Of a DNA stretch of 64,000 nt, positions 22,336 through 34,053 are shown in pieces. The stretch spans positions 111,818 to 175,817 of the forward strand of contig MNCI01008036.1 of assembly GCA_015680685.1 (NCBI GenBank), read 5' to 3'. Numbering within the stretch: position 1 is the stretch's first letter; each line of letters starts with the position of its first letter. The notes beneath the pieces were generated by a model, which saw nothing but the letters and a program-made list of their open reading frames with translations, was not told the DNA's origin and searched no databases. The DNA comes from Gnetum montanum (lineage: Eukaryota; Streptophyta; Gnetopsida; Gnetales; Gnetaceae). A program made the position numbers and the translations under genes.

Positions 22336-23289
22336 GAAAGGTGGGAGAGTTGGTGTAGGAAAACCTCTTCCAATTCCATTGTTCTTTCATATGTGTGTGT
22401 TTTTGTAGGCTTTTGGACATTGGAGAGATGTACTGGAAGTCCACGAGATGTCCTGGCCTAGCCTAGAAGTGATTGGGACATCTTGTTATTTGAGACATCT
22501 CACTAGAACCTGAGATGTCTTAGATGAAACATCTCCACTATGCATGGGATGTCTCAAGTAATATGTCATGCAAGTGGATGAGATGTCTTGGCTTTTGGGA
22601 GAGACATCTAGAAAAAACAATGGACATCTTTGTTAAGAGCTGGGTTTTTGTAGGAGACATCTTGGCAAGGTTAGAGACAACTCATATAGATGGGGAAACC
22701 TCCAAAAATGCCCATTCCAATTCAAGAGTTAGCTGGAACATGATGAAAAAAGATAAAAACAACTAAGAAGAAGGTGAGAAGACTTGAAAAACATCTAAAA
22801 AATCTCAAGTTAAGTTAAGGAAAGGCTTCTAGGGTTCTTATCTTCTGATTTGACATAAATATTGATGTATTCATCATTGTTGGTACCATGAGTAAGATAA
22901 AAAGCTCTTGAGAGTGGAAAGCTAAGCAAGAGAGAGTGGGTGAGCATAGTGGAAGAGTGTGATTGGTGATTGGAGCTCTAAGATCAACTTGTGGTGTGTT
23001 GGTCCTTGTGTTCTATTCTCTTGTGTCTTACTTGTGAGTGAGATCTCAATCCCGGGTTGTAGGAGAGATTTCCATTGGTTGTGTCTTGCATTGAAAATAG
23101 CCATTGTGTGGTTATAAAGCCTCATGATCTACAATATTATTTAATTGTGGCAGATTTTGGGTGTTTATGGGTTTGTGAACCTTGTTGTAAGGTTCTAATT
23201 GCATTAATTGAAGATAGCTAGTTTTCTTGTTTTTCAGTCAAACATTTTGTCTTTACATAATATCTAGATTTAATATTCGAAGGTGATTA
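22336..23289 (+). repeat. Chromovirus D polypurine tract and 3' LTR (3' end uncertain)
   Basis: A purine tract aaaggtgggagagt (22336-22349) precedes TGGTGTAGGAAAACC, the LTR start at about 22351. The U3 side (22420-22670) has about a dozen GAGATGTC or GACATCTC words. The LTR end is not certain: it could be at 23257 (ctttaca) or as late as 23289, where copia sequence resumes. Confidence 0.6.
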
Positions 23290-23294
23290 ATTAG

Positions 23295-24100
23295 TAGAGT
23301 GAACTTGCTCTAGATGATAGCTAACATTTTAGCTTAGAGATTTCTTGCATATTATTTTCTACTATTAACATATCATCAACATATAATAGTAGTATCAAAC
23401 ACATTTGTGCCTTTCTTTAAGGACATGCAAGGATCACTATTAGACCTTACAAAACCAAACCTTATCATGTAAGAATCAAATTTCTTATACCACATCCTAG
23501 GGGATTATTTCAACACATACAAGGACTTTAGTAAGTGACATACCATGTTCTCCTTACCTTTAACTCTATAACTTTTAGGTTGTTGCATGTAGATTTCTTC
23601 ATCAAGGTTTCCATGAAGAAAAGTAGTCTTGACATTCATTTGATCAAGCTTAAGATCTAAAGTAGCTACAAAAGATAATAACAACCTTTTGAGAGTATCC
23701 CTTTGCTACCAACCTATCCTTGTACATTGCTCACTCTTTTATTTTGAAGAGTCACTTGCCACCAATTGGTTTTCTTCTTGTGGGAAGTTTAACAAGTTCT
23801 CATGTTTTGTTCTTCATTAGTGATTTTATTTTCTCATCCATGGTAGTTTTCAAAGCTTTGTTAACTTTTGAATTACAAGCTTCTTGATAGGATTGAGGAG
23901 CATCACTAAAACACAAAACATATGAATCTAAATATTGAGGTGGTTATCTTAACCAATTTAACCTTGCCAATCATTGATCTTCTTCCGGAGGTGCATCTTC
24001 CCCTCTATTAGTTTCATCATTAACTTGTTCTAGAGCTAATTCCTAGTCAATATCATAATAAGCTTTTTCTAGAACCTTTTCTTCAACCATATCAAGTTAA
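23295..24100 (-). pseudogene. copia reverse transcriptase (internal deletion)
   Basis: Minus strand. The N-terminal part includes KALKTTMDEKIKSLMKNKTW, LVKLP and PIGGKWLFK (family EEMxSLxKNxTWxLV and GCKWVFK). The catalytic LLLYVDDMLI is at about 23371-23390, with YVDD intact. Only about 80 bp separate YVDD from the point where the RNase H side resumes, against over 300 bp in full copia elements, so a further deletion occurred. Confidence 0.85.
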
Positions 24101-24237
24101 GACGATTCCATAAATACCACATCTCTACTATACATGATTCTATTAGTATTGGGATTTCATAGCATATATCCTTTTACATCATGACCATATCCAACAAAAA
24201 TACTTTTATTGGATTTATAATCCAATTTAAATCTACC

Positions 24238-24970
24238 CTATTTAGGTACATGACAATAAGCTATACTTCCAAATACTCTCAAATTATCCAAAGAAACTTT
24301 CTTACTAGACCATATTTCTTGTGGGATTATACCATCAAGTGATGATGAGGGAATTCTATTCATTAAGTAACAAGTTGTTATCACACCTTCCATGTAAAAT
24401 TTTTTTAAGACCAGCATCACTAAGCATGCATCATACTCATTGTAGAAGCACTCTATTCATTTGTTTCAAAACTCCATTTTGTTGTGGAGTACCTAGAATG
24501 CTCTTCTACCTGAAAATACCATGAGTCTTGCAAAACCTTTCAAATTCAACTAAACCAAATTCCTCACCATTTTTATAAGGAATTTAATTCTTTTTCTAGA
24601 TTGATTCTCAATAAGAGCTTTATATTTTCTAAATTTATCAAATATTTCATACTTGAATTTTAGAAACTAAATCAATACTTTCCTAGAGTAATAATCTATC
24701 AATGATACATAATATTCAGAGCTAGTGATAGAAGCCACTAAAATAGGACCAAATTCATCACTATGAATGAGACCGAATGTGTTTTTGGCTCCTTGAGTAT
24801 TTGCACAAAAGCTTAAATGATGTTTTTTTTCATTCAAGCAATGTTCACAGAGAGGTATATGGTCTTGAGATTTACCTTTAATTATACCTTTTTCTTGAAG
24901 ACTTTGAATGAATTTTTCTCCTACATGTCCAAGTCTTTTATGTTATAGGTTCATGGTGAAGTTTTCTTTT
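24238..24970 (-). pseudogene. copia integrase
   Basis: Minus strand: a GAG-pre-integrase zinc region (HKRLGHVGEKF, CEHCLNEKKH) and a core with LIHSDEFGP, YYVSLIDYYSRK and ALIENQS. Then CYLMNRIPSSSLDGIIPQEI and LRVFGSIAYCHVPK, family-defining blocks of copia integrase. At least four frame breaks are present; the second catalytic Asp region (SDNGxEF) is not clear. Confidence 0.85.
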
Positions 24971-25199
24971 CAACTATGAAGAACTTTAACTTTACCAACC
25001 ACTATAACACCATCCAGCTAGTACAACCACCCACTAGCTTCTCTCAATCTTGTAGCTATGATTGATTTTTCCTAAAATATTCTACATTTCTTATTTCCAA
25101 AATCTTATAAATAGGTTAAAATCATCAAAATTAGTCACAACTAGCAATTAGTCACAACTAGCAAATTTATAGTGAATTATGGAACATGATACACCTTGG

Positions 25200-25694
25200 G
25201 AATTATTATTCATTTCCCATTACATGACAACTTTGCTTTACTGTAGTCCTTAATAACATAATTTTCATCATTCCCAAGAAAAACATGAGAGGACATAGCT
25301 TTATAGTATTCAGAAAATCATTCTCTTCTAGGAGCAAAGCTATATGAAGCACCTAAATTAATATACTAGCAATTATAATTAGGCTTACCTTTAGTTGTGA
25401 TAACACATAAATCTAGAAGTTTATCCTCAACATCTTTTCTACAACTAGATTCAACCTATTTGTCCTTTTTCTTCAAAAAGTTGTAATCCATTTTCAGGTG
25501 ACCACGCTTGCCATAGTTTCACTACTTTGGAAATTTTGTGGGAGTATCATTTGCAACTTTCTTGAATTTAGTATTATTTTTACTAGAGTATTTACTAGAA
25601 TGTTGTTTACTTGGTCCCTTAATAATCAATACTTTAATAGGTACTAGCTTAGAACTATTTCTTTGAAGTTCTTCTATTATTAGCCTTCCTACAA
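25200..25694 (-). pseudogene. copia zinc knuckle and protease remnants
   Basis: At about 25490-25520 the minus strand reads NYGKRGHLKMDY, a CCHC knuckle with the Cys residues turned to Tyr or stop. At 25220-25375 it has LGASYSFAPRREWFSEYYKA-like residues with stops, the copia protease core in which the active DSG has become NLG. The segment ends at LTR E; gag continues on the far side from 34054. Confidence 0.7.
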
Positions 25695-26509
25695 TGATGA
25701 GTCATCATTGTGTCAGCTCCAATATCGAGGCTCGAATATTAGATATGCAATATCGGGTCCCGAGAAGCGATGTTAGATATCCGATATCATCTCTTCCATG
25801 CTAGCCTATAAATACAACACTTGGGTGCATGGTTGGGACATAGTTTTAGTTTTTAGTTTTTGATAGTCTTTCTTAGATTTCTAAATTCAAGTTCTATTAT
25901 TCCCAGTGCATGCCTACAGCATGATGTTTGTAATTTTATGAGACCCCTATTTGAGTGTGACATACTTGGACATGTTACATGACTAGAAATAAAGATTGAG
26001 ATTACTTCCATCATTATAGCATTCACTTAGATTTATTATTACTTTATTTATTTTCTATTCCTTTAGTTAATGTTTTCATTTATTGCTATCTACTATTTTT
26101 GTCATTAAGCGGAATGAGTACAACTTAATCATGAGCGGTAAAGTGTAAGTACTTGGTAATCTAGCAGTGTATCATTTGGCAATCCCAACAATAGTTATAT
26201 GAAGTCCAAGGCATGTACAAATGATTGGGGATGGATACTCATCGCATGTAAGCTAATTTAGATCTTATTTTCCATTTTCCATTAGCTTATTTAATTTATC
26301 TCTTTATCATCATTAGGAGTAGCATAGAATTAGACAACATATGCCTCACTTTGGACTAAAGCATATGTGACAAAGCTACCACTAGTCCAAGTGGGAAGAC
26401 AACGAACTGTAATCAAAGCATAATGATTTAGATGCACAACTAGATCCATCCATAAAATTTGACCAAATTGTGCGTGAACACTTGTGATTCGTATGGTTGG
26501 GCATAGGGG
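25695..26509 (+). repeat. Element E 5' LTR (3' end in the gap)
   Basis: Starts TGATGAGTCATCATTG. U3 has a cluster of ATATCG-type words (25725-25795). Promoter core cctataaatacaac is at 25804-25816 and aataaagattga at about 25989. The last 20 or so bases fall in the run of Ns. Confidence 0.82.
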
Positions 26510-26981
26510 NNNNNNNNNNNNNNNNNNNNNNNNNNNNNNNNNNNNNNNNNNNNNNNNNNNNNNNNNNNNNNNNNNNNNNNNNNNNNNNNNNNNNNNNNNN
26601 NNNNNNNNNNNNNNNNNNNNNNNNNNNNNNNNNNNNNNNNNNNNNNNNNNNNNNNNNNNNNNNNNNNNNNNNNNNNNNNNNNNNNNNNNNNNNNNNNNNN
26701 NNNNNNNNNNNNNNNNNNNNNNNNNNNNNNNNNNNNNNNNNNNNNNNNNNNNNNNNNNNNNNNNNNNNNNNNNNNNNNNNNNNNNNNNNNNNNNNNNNNN
26801 NNNNNNNNNNNNNNNNNNNNNNNNNNNNNNNNNNNNNNNNNNNNNNNNNNNNNNNNNNNNNNNNNNNNNNNNNNNNNNNNNNNNNNNNNNNNNNNNNNNN
26901 NNNNNNNNNNNNNNNNNNNNNNNNNNNNNNNNNNNNNNNNNNNNNNNNNNNNNNNNNNNNNNNNNNNNNNNNNNNNNNNNN
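26510..26981. other. Assembly gap (472 N)
   Basis: All N. By comparison with H and I it should hold the LTR end, the primer site and the N-terminal half of gag of E. That needs more than 472 bp in those relatives, so either the gap length is nominal or gag of E is short. Confidence 0.95.
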
Positions 26982-28852
26982 CAACATCATTTACAAGCCT
27001 TCCATGATGCTTGTGCTTTCTACAACATTGAAAGTGGGTGGCAAAAGCTTAAACTCTTTCCTAGAATACTAATTGATAGAGTCGAAGTGTGGTATGGATC
27101 GTTGAAGCCAAATTCAATTCGATAGTGGACCACAATGTTGGAACTCTTCAATGAGAAATACCAAACCTATGTGAGGGTGTCTAACTTGAGGAGATAGATC
27201 CAAGGATGGAGACAAGAACAACATAAACCCTTGGAAATGGCCTTAAATATATATTATTTCCTATTGAATAGATGTCCAAGCCATGATTTCTTCAAGGAAA
27301 GGCACCTCTTCCACATCATAAATGGGCTTCATAATGAAATGAGGGAGATCCTTGGGATGTATGCTCTAGGTCAATTATACGAGCTATGAATCTATTAGAT
27401 TCAAGAGTTAATCAAGCATGTGGCAATAGAAGAAGGAGAGATATGTAAATGGGAGAACATTGAGAAATATTAGTGGGACCCAACTCTTCAATAGAAGGAG
27501 GTCCATATCTATGGTAAGAAGATAGAAACCACTCTCAATAAGGTGATTTTGCAATGAACCTTGCTGATACAGAAGTTTATTAATGAACTTGAAGTAAGGT
27601 ATAATAGGATGTTAGAATGGATATATGAAAATGTTACAACTCTCATTGAGACAGTCAAGGAGAGGATCATGCAAAACAAGCTAGGCAATCACACTAAATA
27701 AAGGATACAAATCCAAGAAACAATTAGGAACATTTTTCAGCAAACAGGAAAAATAGCTTAACGAAGTGAGGCTATAGACTCTACCACAGATAAGGATAAT
27801 GGATGTGACATCTGCATATATGACCATTTGAAGGGCCATTTCCCAGTCTTGTTGCATCTACATGAGCATTGGGTAAGTGCATTAAATCCAAAGTTTGTAC
27901 AGTAGCACATGCCTGGGAGATTTCCTTTCCCACACAATAATCATAGACAACCCCACAACCAACCACACTATCCTAGGGGGACCTATTACTAGCCTTAACA
28001 CTATCATCAACCACAGTGGCAAAAACCACAGTTATGAGGGAAGCCACCACCAAATTAGCCCTATCCTTGTTATTAGCTAAAACCACATAGGTATTATGTT
28101 CAACACCCTATTTCTCTAACTAGTTCTATGTCCTCTACTTCAAATCATCACTATCACTGTCTCGAGTACCATCAGCCCATGACATCCAGTAAGGGATCAC
28201 CACCTTGTGCCTCTTACCATCCATCCTACCCTTGATATTCTCATACTTCACCTCATCACATGCCATCACCAAGGATACAGGAAGGTTTAGCACCACAATA
28301 TTAACAAACTAATGCCACTTGTGCCACAAATGTGCATAGACAACTGACACCGGTAGGTCTCAACTGCCACATCAGAAATGTCCCTTTTTTAGGAAAGGCT
28401 GTAAGTTGAAGCAAAATACTCATGGATCTACCACATTCTTTGAACTAGCACAATGTCAATCTAATGCAATGCCTTCATTTTCACCACCACCATCCTTTGA
28501 TCCGACACAAGGGCCACCATCCATTGTTACTTCAATTCCAAACCCAAGCAATGAATCCACAAGCGTAGAGAGACCAAAAAATCCATGCATACCATATCAT
28601 AATCAAAGGTGCAACCATGGGATAGACATTTGTAACATTAACACACCTCATACCCTGACCCATCATACATTTAACAATCAAGTGTATGACCAAAAATTTG
28701 TCTACTTAGCCACTACAATACCAATAGATACCCAGTGGCTAGGGAATGGATGGTTACCAATGTTTTCTACATGCATGGATCCTATCTATCTGCTTATTAA
28801 TCCTTGTCATGACCAAATGTTTAGTCTTGGGGGACACCCCCCATTCTAATCT
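26982..28852 (+). pseudogene. gag: Element E gag pseudogene, protease absent
   Basis: Capsid core at 26985-27400: HHLQAFHDACAFYNIESGWQ, KLFPRILIDRVEVWYGSLKP and LFNEKYQTYVRVSNLRR. The motif GCDICIYDHLKGHFPVL is at about 27800-27845, then a Pro/His/Tyr-rich segment. A final frame from 28406 has FELAQCQSN, ERPKNPCIPYH, FVYLATTIPIDTQWLGNG and a FSLGGHPPF end at 28847. The peptide after the missing protease corresponds to that after the protease in I. The same loss is seen in A and H. Confidence 0.82.
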
Positions 28853-30279
28853 TTAGGATTCATAAGTGTTTTTTATCTTTTTATTTTACAATTTCTTTAT
28901 CATTTTCTTATTTCTTGATACAATTTTTCTTATTCCTTTCAAATTTTTCTACTTAATTGTTTTCATTTCCTTTGTTATTGTAATCTTGCTTTTGAATAAA
29001 ACAATCATGTAGCCCATTGAGGTGAGGTTTTCTCTATACTATCAAGTCATAAGGGACCAATTATTTAGACAATGAGATCATGTCATCCATCCACTCATTC
29101 CATTAATAAGAGGTTCTTATCCTCATCATAATGATACTATTTTTCATCATTCAACCTAAAAATAAATTCATAATCATTGTGTCTAGGGAGAAGAGTGTAG
29201 AACCAAGGCTGAATGTAAAGGGTGTGACATCAAGGGGATTTGTGGATTTTCTTTGACCACTTCTGTATGTTCTATCCTATTGTTGAGGTTGTAATTATAT
29301 CCTTGTAGATCTAATGAAAAATGGAAGTAAGAGTACCATAAAAAGGCACTGAATAATTTCTATAGGTCCCATTGGAAAGACATGTACCCATGCTTGAAGG
29401 TTGACGGCTTTGCACCACTTCCATAAAAAAAATGTATGTGCCCAAAATAAGCTCCTCCCTTGGATAAAACACCAAGTGATGTTACTCTTGCAACTATGAT
29501 AGTTTTATGGTTGTTGACTAAAGTGATGAGACAATGCAATGTCCTTGACTTATGGTTTGGACTTGGTTTGAATCTTGGATAGCAAGGCTAATTATTACTT
29601 AACCATTAATAACACACAAGGATTCAGTATGCCTATGGTAAGACACCTCATGTCCCAATCTCTACAATCCTTTCTACAATCCACCCCATCTCACTATTCG
29701 TTTGATCCTAACATATATATCACAAAACCTATATATATGACCCCTACGGTGCCCAATCTTCATTCTCATCATTTGCAACTAGGACAGTTTCTCAAATTTT
29801 CCTCATGACTCAGAGCTTTTCACAACCAACTAAAACTTGCAATATTTGGCTCTCTACTGCTTTGATTTTCGTACCATTTGAACCTATTTGACCATGGAGT
29901 GTTCAAGTTAGTTTGTTGGGGGGTACTTGCGTAAGAAACTTATGCCAATTTTCCAAAATTTGTTATCGCTCAAAGGATATTATATGGGTAAGAGTATTAA
30001 AAACCCTAAGTGTTATAATGAACAATCAGTCACATTAATGCTAAAAACCTTAATTTCTCCACCCAAGGGGCCATAACCATCATGATAAGCCACATAAGAA
30101 AAAAGGAACTAATTGTGTAAGGTCATACGAGGAGATAAACACTTTTTGGGCACTTTTTTGAAAATTTTTCTAACTTTGCAATCATATGAACTTAATGAAA
30201 CTAAGGCATGGGTAAGGTATAAACCTTTGAATGCTAAATAACAACACCTTAGTAACATCTAATCTTTGATTGGTTGCAG
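28853..30279 (+). other. Element E conserved internal non-coding region
   Basis: A T-rich tract comes first (28860-28960). At 29030-29110 is a block (ctatcaagtcataagggacc) also in H near 39800 and J near 53920. At 29225-29335 a second block (tgacatcaaggggatttgtg, ccttgtagatctaa) recurs in H near 39985-40070 and J near 54100-54185. No shared reading frame was evident. The region ends in gattggttgcag, then the ORF2 ATG. Confidence 0.65.
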
Positions 30280-32989
30280 ATGGCCTCAAAAAGAGGAGCA
30301 CAAGTAGAACCTTTGTAGTGAGCTGCCAAACACCCACAAGGTGGTCGAGGCCAGCAAGGTGAGCAAGTAGAGCACAAGGAGTAGGAGGCCAAATTCTTTA
30401 GCATTCATCAAGAGGCTCTTGTTACTAGGTAGTTGGTCTAAGGAGAGGCCATGAAAGCCCAAGCTCTTGTGTAGGGAAAATGTCTCACATTATCCACAAA
30501 ATGCCTTGAAGCAATTCAAGAAAAACCATGTTCATCATGGTCATCATGAAGATGAACTTTGACCCATTTCTGGAGTTTGCTGCAGAAGTAGTTCAGAAGC
30601 AACTTCAGGCATTACCTTTGTGGCCTATTCTTTTAGATAGTGGCGAGTGGTACCTTAGTGAAACATACCAGTTCTAGTACAATAAAGAAGAAGGCACCAC
30701 TATTAACATCTGCAGAGTCAATGTCTCATTCTTGATCAAAGTGATTATAGAAGATCTGAATCTACCAAATGAAGGGGCTAAGTTAGCCCATCTATCTACA
30801 AGATCTGACCTTGACACTAGAAAGTTGTGGTTGAGGCAGGCATACGACAAGGATGACAAAACATACAATGAATTGACTCTGGAAGAGAGGACATACTTCA
30901 AGATAGGTACATATCATCTCATCCTAACCAAAGGGCTTAATAGAATTTCAACCTATGTGGCTAGGGGAAGTGCCATCCTAATGGGCAAATACCTAGCCAA
31001 CCTTCCCCAGTTATACTATACAAAGATTCAAAGGTGGTTAGAGGAGAAAAAGGTAGGGAAGCCAACACTTCCATTTCCTTACCTAATTCAAAAATTGTGC
31101 AAACGTGCTGGAATCCTAGGGTACACAAATGATGTTCCCAAGAAGGCTCAAAATGCTTCCTTTATTGAACTCCTCAACCCTACAGCACCAAGGAAAGACA
31201 TTAGTGAGAAGTAAGAAATGGAAAAGGAAGCAGAAGTGGAAAAAGAAGCAAAACAGAAGCATGAATAGCATCATGAAACACAAGCTTCATCTTGGCCACC
31301 ACAAGATTATAGGCTAGCAATAAGCCATTTGTCGAATATTGCCAAAATAATGAGTTGGGAAAGCAGAGAGTAATTTAGCCTTTTTAAAGTCATTGACAAT
31401 GCCATGTAGCCCATCTTCTTGAAATATCCAATAAGAGGGCAGATCTCACTACAATCAGGAGGATAATCCCAATGGTCTAGACAAATCTCTAGTAATGTTG
31501 CATCCTTCTAAGTGATGCTTAAATAGGAGAAGGTGCCACAATAGTGGTAATGTAGCATCAAGATGTGGAAGGTGTAGTAGAAGTAATAATAGATTGTATC
31601 AAAGAATCATTTAATGTGTCTGTTATACCTCAAGTAGATCTAACTAGAACCAGAGATGCACAAATGCTTGCTGGGACTTCGATGACTCCTACAGCATATG
31701 AGGATGTGTTAGACTGATTGTTGTAAATAGGGTAAGTAATGATCACCTTGTTTGACATCTCTAGTGATGTCACTATAACCCAATCAGACCTCATAGCCAT
31801 CAAAAGAAGGCAGGTCATGGTTGAAGTCAGGGCAAAACACGCAGAAGTAGAGGTGCAATGTTTGCAACAAGAGTTGGTCATCTTGAGAGTTGAATGATGG
31901 GATATTGACCAATTTATTATGCTTGACCAGCTAGAGCAATCTAAAATAGAGTAGCTAATCAAGTTGACTGAGGAAAACCAAGTGGTAGAGCAAGAAAATG
32001 AGAAGGTGTTTTGGAATTCCTTTGTTGCTAAAGCGTAGGAATATGTTCATAAAAAGGCATTGACTACCATGTAGGAAGAGAATAAATAGCTCACTGTAGA
32101 GAACTCCAAGCTGACCACCATTGCAAAATAAAAGAATGTTTTGAAAGAAAGAATCCATTAGTTAAGGGAACAACTGATAAGTATCAACTAGGATATCAGT
32201 AGATTAACTAGGGAAAATAGAACCCTCTTAATGGAGGAGGTTTATGCCATTTGACAAAAGTTAGCAATTGAAATAAGCACATAGAAGAATGAGGCCAAGA
32301 AGTATGAAGGCTGAAAGAGCACTTCTACAGTCATGTAGGCATGTACCAACAAATAAATGAAAAAGAAATCTAGATGGCCAAAGCCTACATTGGGTTCATG
32401 TTAACACAAAGTTATGAGTGGTAGCTAATTCTAGATAGCTATGCACTGGTCCACCAGGCAAAGGTGAAAAATAAAGACTTGCAAATCAAAGACTTGAAAG
32501 AATACATGGCATTAACTAACCTTAGATATGCCAACCTTGCCATGTTAATAGTAGGTTAGCCTAGAAGTGAGTTGGAAAAACTAGTGATCACTTATGCCCT
32601 ATATGAGAAAGAGTTTGTAGAAACTTCACATAGAAAACTCAAAATTTGAGGTGGTTAAAGCTCACTACCATGGACAAAAGGATGTCTCTTCAAACCTTAC
32701 CAAGAGACTCACAACTTATCATGAATTTAAAGAAAAGGCCAGGGCATTTGAAGAAGAGTGACGACAGTTTACAGCCTAGTACCTGAAGGCCAACAAAATG
32801 TTTCCATAGCTACCATGCCCTTGGAATGTATTGACACCAACACACATTAGTTTAGTAGCCTAGATGGTACAAAATCCACAAATTGAGGAAGAAAAGTTGC
32901 AGGCGCTTCTCAACCGCTACCAATTGTAGAAGCCTGGCAACAAAGAGAAGCGACTAATGGAGGAGCCACCATCTTTGGGAATTACATGA
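30280..32989 (+). pseudogene. Element E ORF2: plant-transposon-protein-like domain plus coiled coil
   Basis: Starts MASKRGAQVEPL at 30280 right after a splice-acceptor-like tttgattggttgcag. A GGRGQ Gly/Gln-rich stretch follows. A domain at about 30560-31212 has FLIKVIIEDLNLPNEGAKLA, GTYHLILTKGLNRISTYVAR, GSAILMGKYLANLP and LPFPYLIQKLCKRAGI; this resembles the domain called putative plant transposon protein, known from retroelement-derived plant proteins. A long Glu/Lys/Gln-rich coiled-coil region runs to about 32740, then a conserved C-terminus (EEEKLQALLNRYQL, MEEPPSLGIT). Stops are mainly TAG or TAA at CAG/CAA positions. Its role is unknown; it sits where Athila elements have an env-like ORF, but no membrane segments are evident. 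Confidence 0.65.
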
Positions 32990-33149
32990 GCTTCCTTGAT
33001 TTTGTATCTTGTAATATTATGTCCCAATTTTTGTTAAGCATTACTGTAGCATGTATAAGTCCATTTATTTGTTTGTTTATCTAAGTCAGCCAATAATTCC
33101 ATACTTTCCCAACAATTTTTTGTAAAAAATTTGTTCCTCATTTTATTTC

Positions 33150-33184
33150 ACTCGAGGACGAGTTTTCATTTAGTCATGGGGGTA
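33150..33184 (+). promoter_or_regulatory. Element E terminal polypurine tract
   Basis: tagtcatgggggta ends directly at the 3' LTR, preceded by ctcgaggacgagttttcatt. The same pair is found in H (41818-41852). It primes plus-strand synthesis. Confidence 0.8.
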
Positions 33185-34053
33185 TGATGAGTCATTATTG
33201 TATTAGGCCCAATATTAGATACCTAGTATTAAGGCTCTAATATGGAATACATAATATTGAGTCCCAATAAACGATGTCGGATATCCAATATCATCTCTTC
33301 CATGCTAGCCTATAAATACAACACTTATGTGCATGGTTGGGACATAGTTTTAGTTTTCATTTTTTGATAGTATTTCTTAGATTTCTGAATTTAAGTTCTA
33401 TTATTCCTAGTGCATGCCCATGACGTTATGTTTGTAATTGTACAACACCCTTATTCAAGTGTGACATACTTGGACACGTTACATGACTGGAAATAAAGAT
33501 TGAGATTACTTCCATCATTGCAACATTCACTTGGATTTATTATTACTTTAATTATTTACTATTCCTTTAGTTAATTTTTTCATTTATTGCTATATACTAT
33601 TCTTGTCATTAAGCGAAATGAGTATGACTAAATCATGAGCAATTAAGTGTAAGTACTTGGTAATCTAGTAGTGTATCATTTAGCACACCCAGTGATGTAC
33701 GCCTAGCGATCTTAGCAGTAGTTATATAAAGTCCAAGGTGTGTACGAATAGGGGATGGATACTCATTGCACATATGCTAGTTTAGATCTTATTTTCCATT
33801 GTTCATTAGCTTAGTTAATTTATCTCTTTATTGTCATTAGGAGTAGCATAGAATTAGATAACATCATATGTCTCACTTTGGACTAAACCATACATGACAA
33901 AGCTACCACTAGTCTAAGTGGGAAGATAGCAAATTGTGATCAAAGCATAACGATTTAGATGCACAACTAGTTCCATCCACAGAATTTGACTGGATCGTGT
34001 GTGAATGCTTGTGATTCATATGGGTTGACGTGGGGGTACCTTGCTGCTCATCA
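33185..34053 (+). repeat. Element E 3' LTR
   Basis: 869 bp, TGATGAGTCATTATTG to gctgctcatca. TATA core tataaataca is at about 33310 and aataaagattgag at about 33492. It aligns through its length with 25695-26509, differing mostly by transitions. An extra segment cacacccagtgatgtacgcc (about 33680-33699) is absent from the 5' LTR. Confidence 0.85.

Larger units (their letters stand above)
20686..23289 (+). mobile_element. Element D: 3' part of a chromovirus (Reina/Del-like Ty3)
   Basis: Plus-strand RNase H end, integrase, chromodomain-like tail, polypurine tract and 3' LTR of a chromovirus. The 5' LTR, gag, protease and RT are missing; the segment starts where the LTR of C ends. The PIPxxPWExxSMDF and FSSAYHPQxDGQTEV blocks are typical of this clade. 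All frames are broken. Confidence 0.85.
25695..34053 (+). mobile_element. Element E: complete non-autonomous Ty3 with ORF2
   Basis: Plus-strand element of 8.36 kb: 5' LTR from 25695, a gap over PBS and gag start, gag, conserved non-coding region, ORF2 (30280-32989), polypurine tract and 3' LTR 33185-34053. No protease, RT, RNase H or integrase is seen. Flanks TACAA (25690-25694) and TAAAA (34054-34058) are a target duplication with one change, in copia sequence. Confidence 0.88.

Noticed and set aside
22420-22670. CRISPR-like array
   Set aside because: Short octamers in both orientations with irregular spacing inside an LTR, in plant DNA; there are no direct repeats with spacers.
26382-27125. 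Long open frames running through the N-gap
   Set aside because: They consist mainly of unknown residues from the gap; there is no coding evidence.
30280-32989. Envelope-type protein for ORF2
   Set aside because: No signal peptide, fusion-peptide-like or transmembrane segment is visible; the content is a plant-transposon-protein-like domain and coiled coil.
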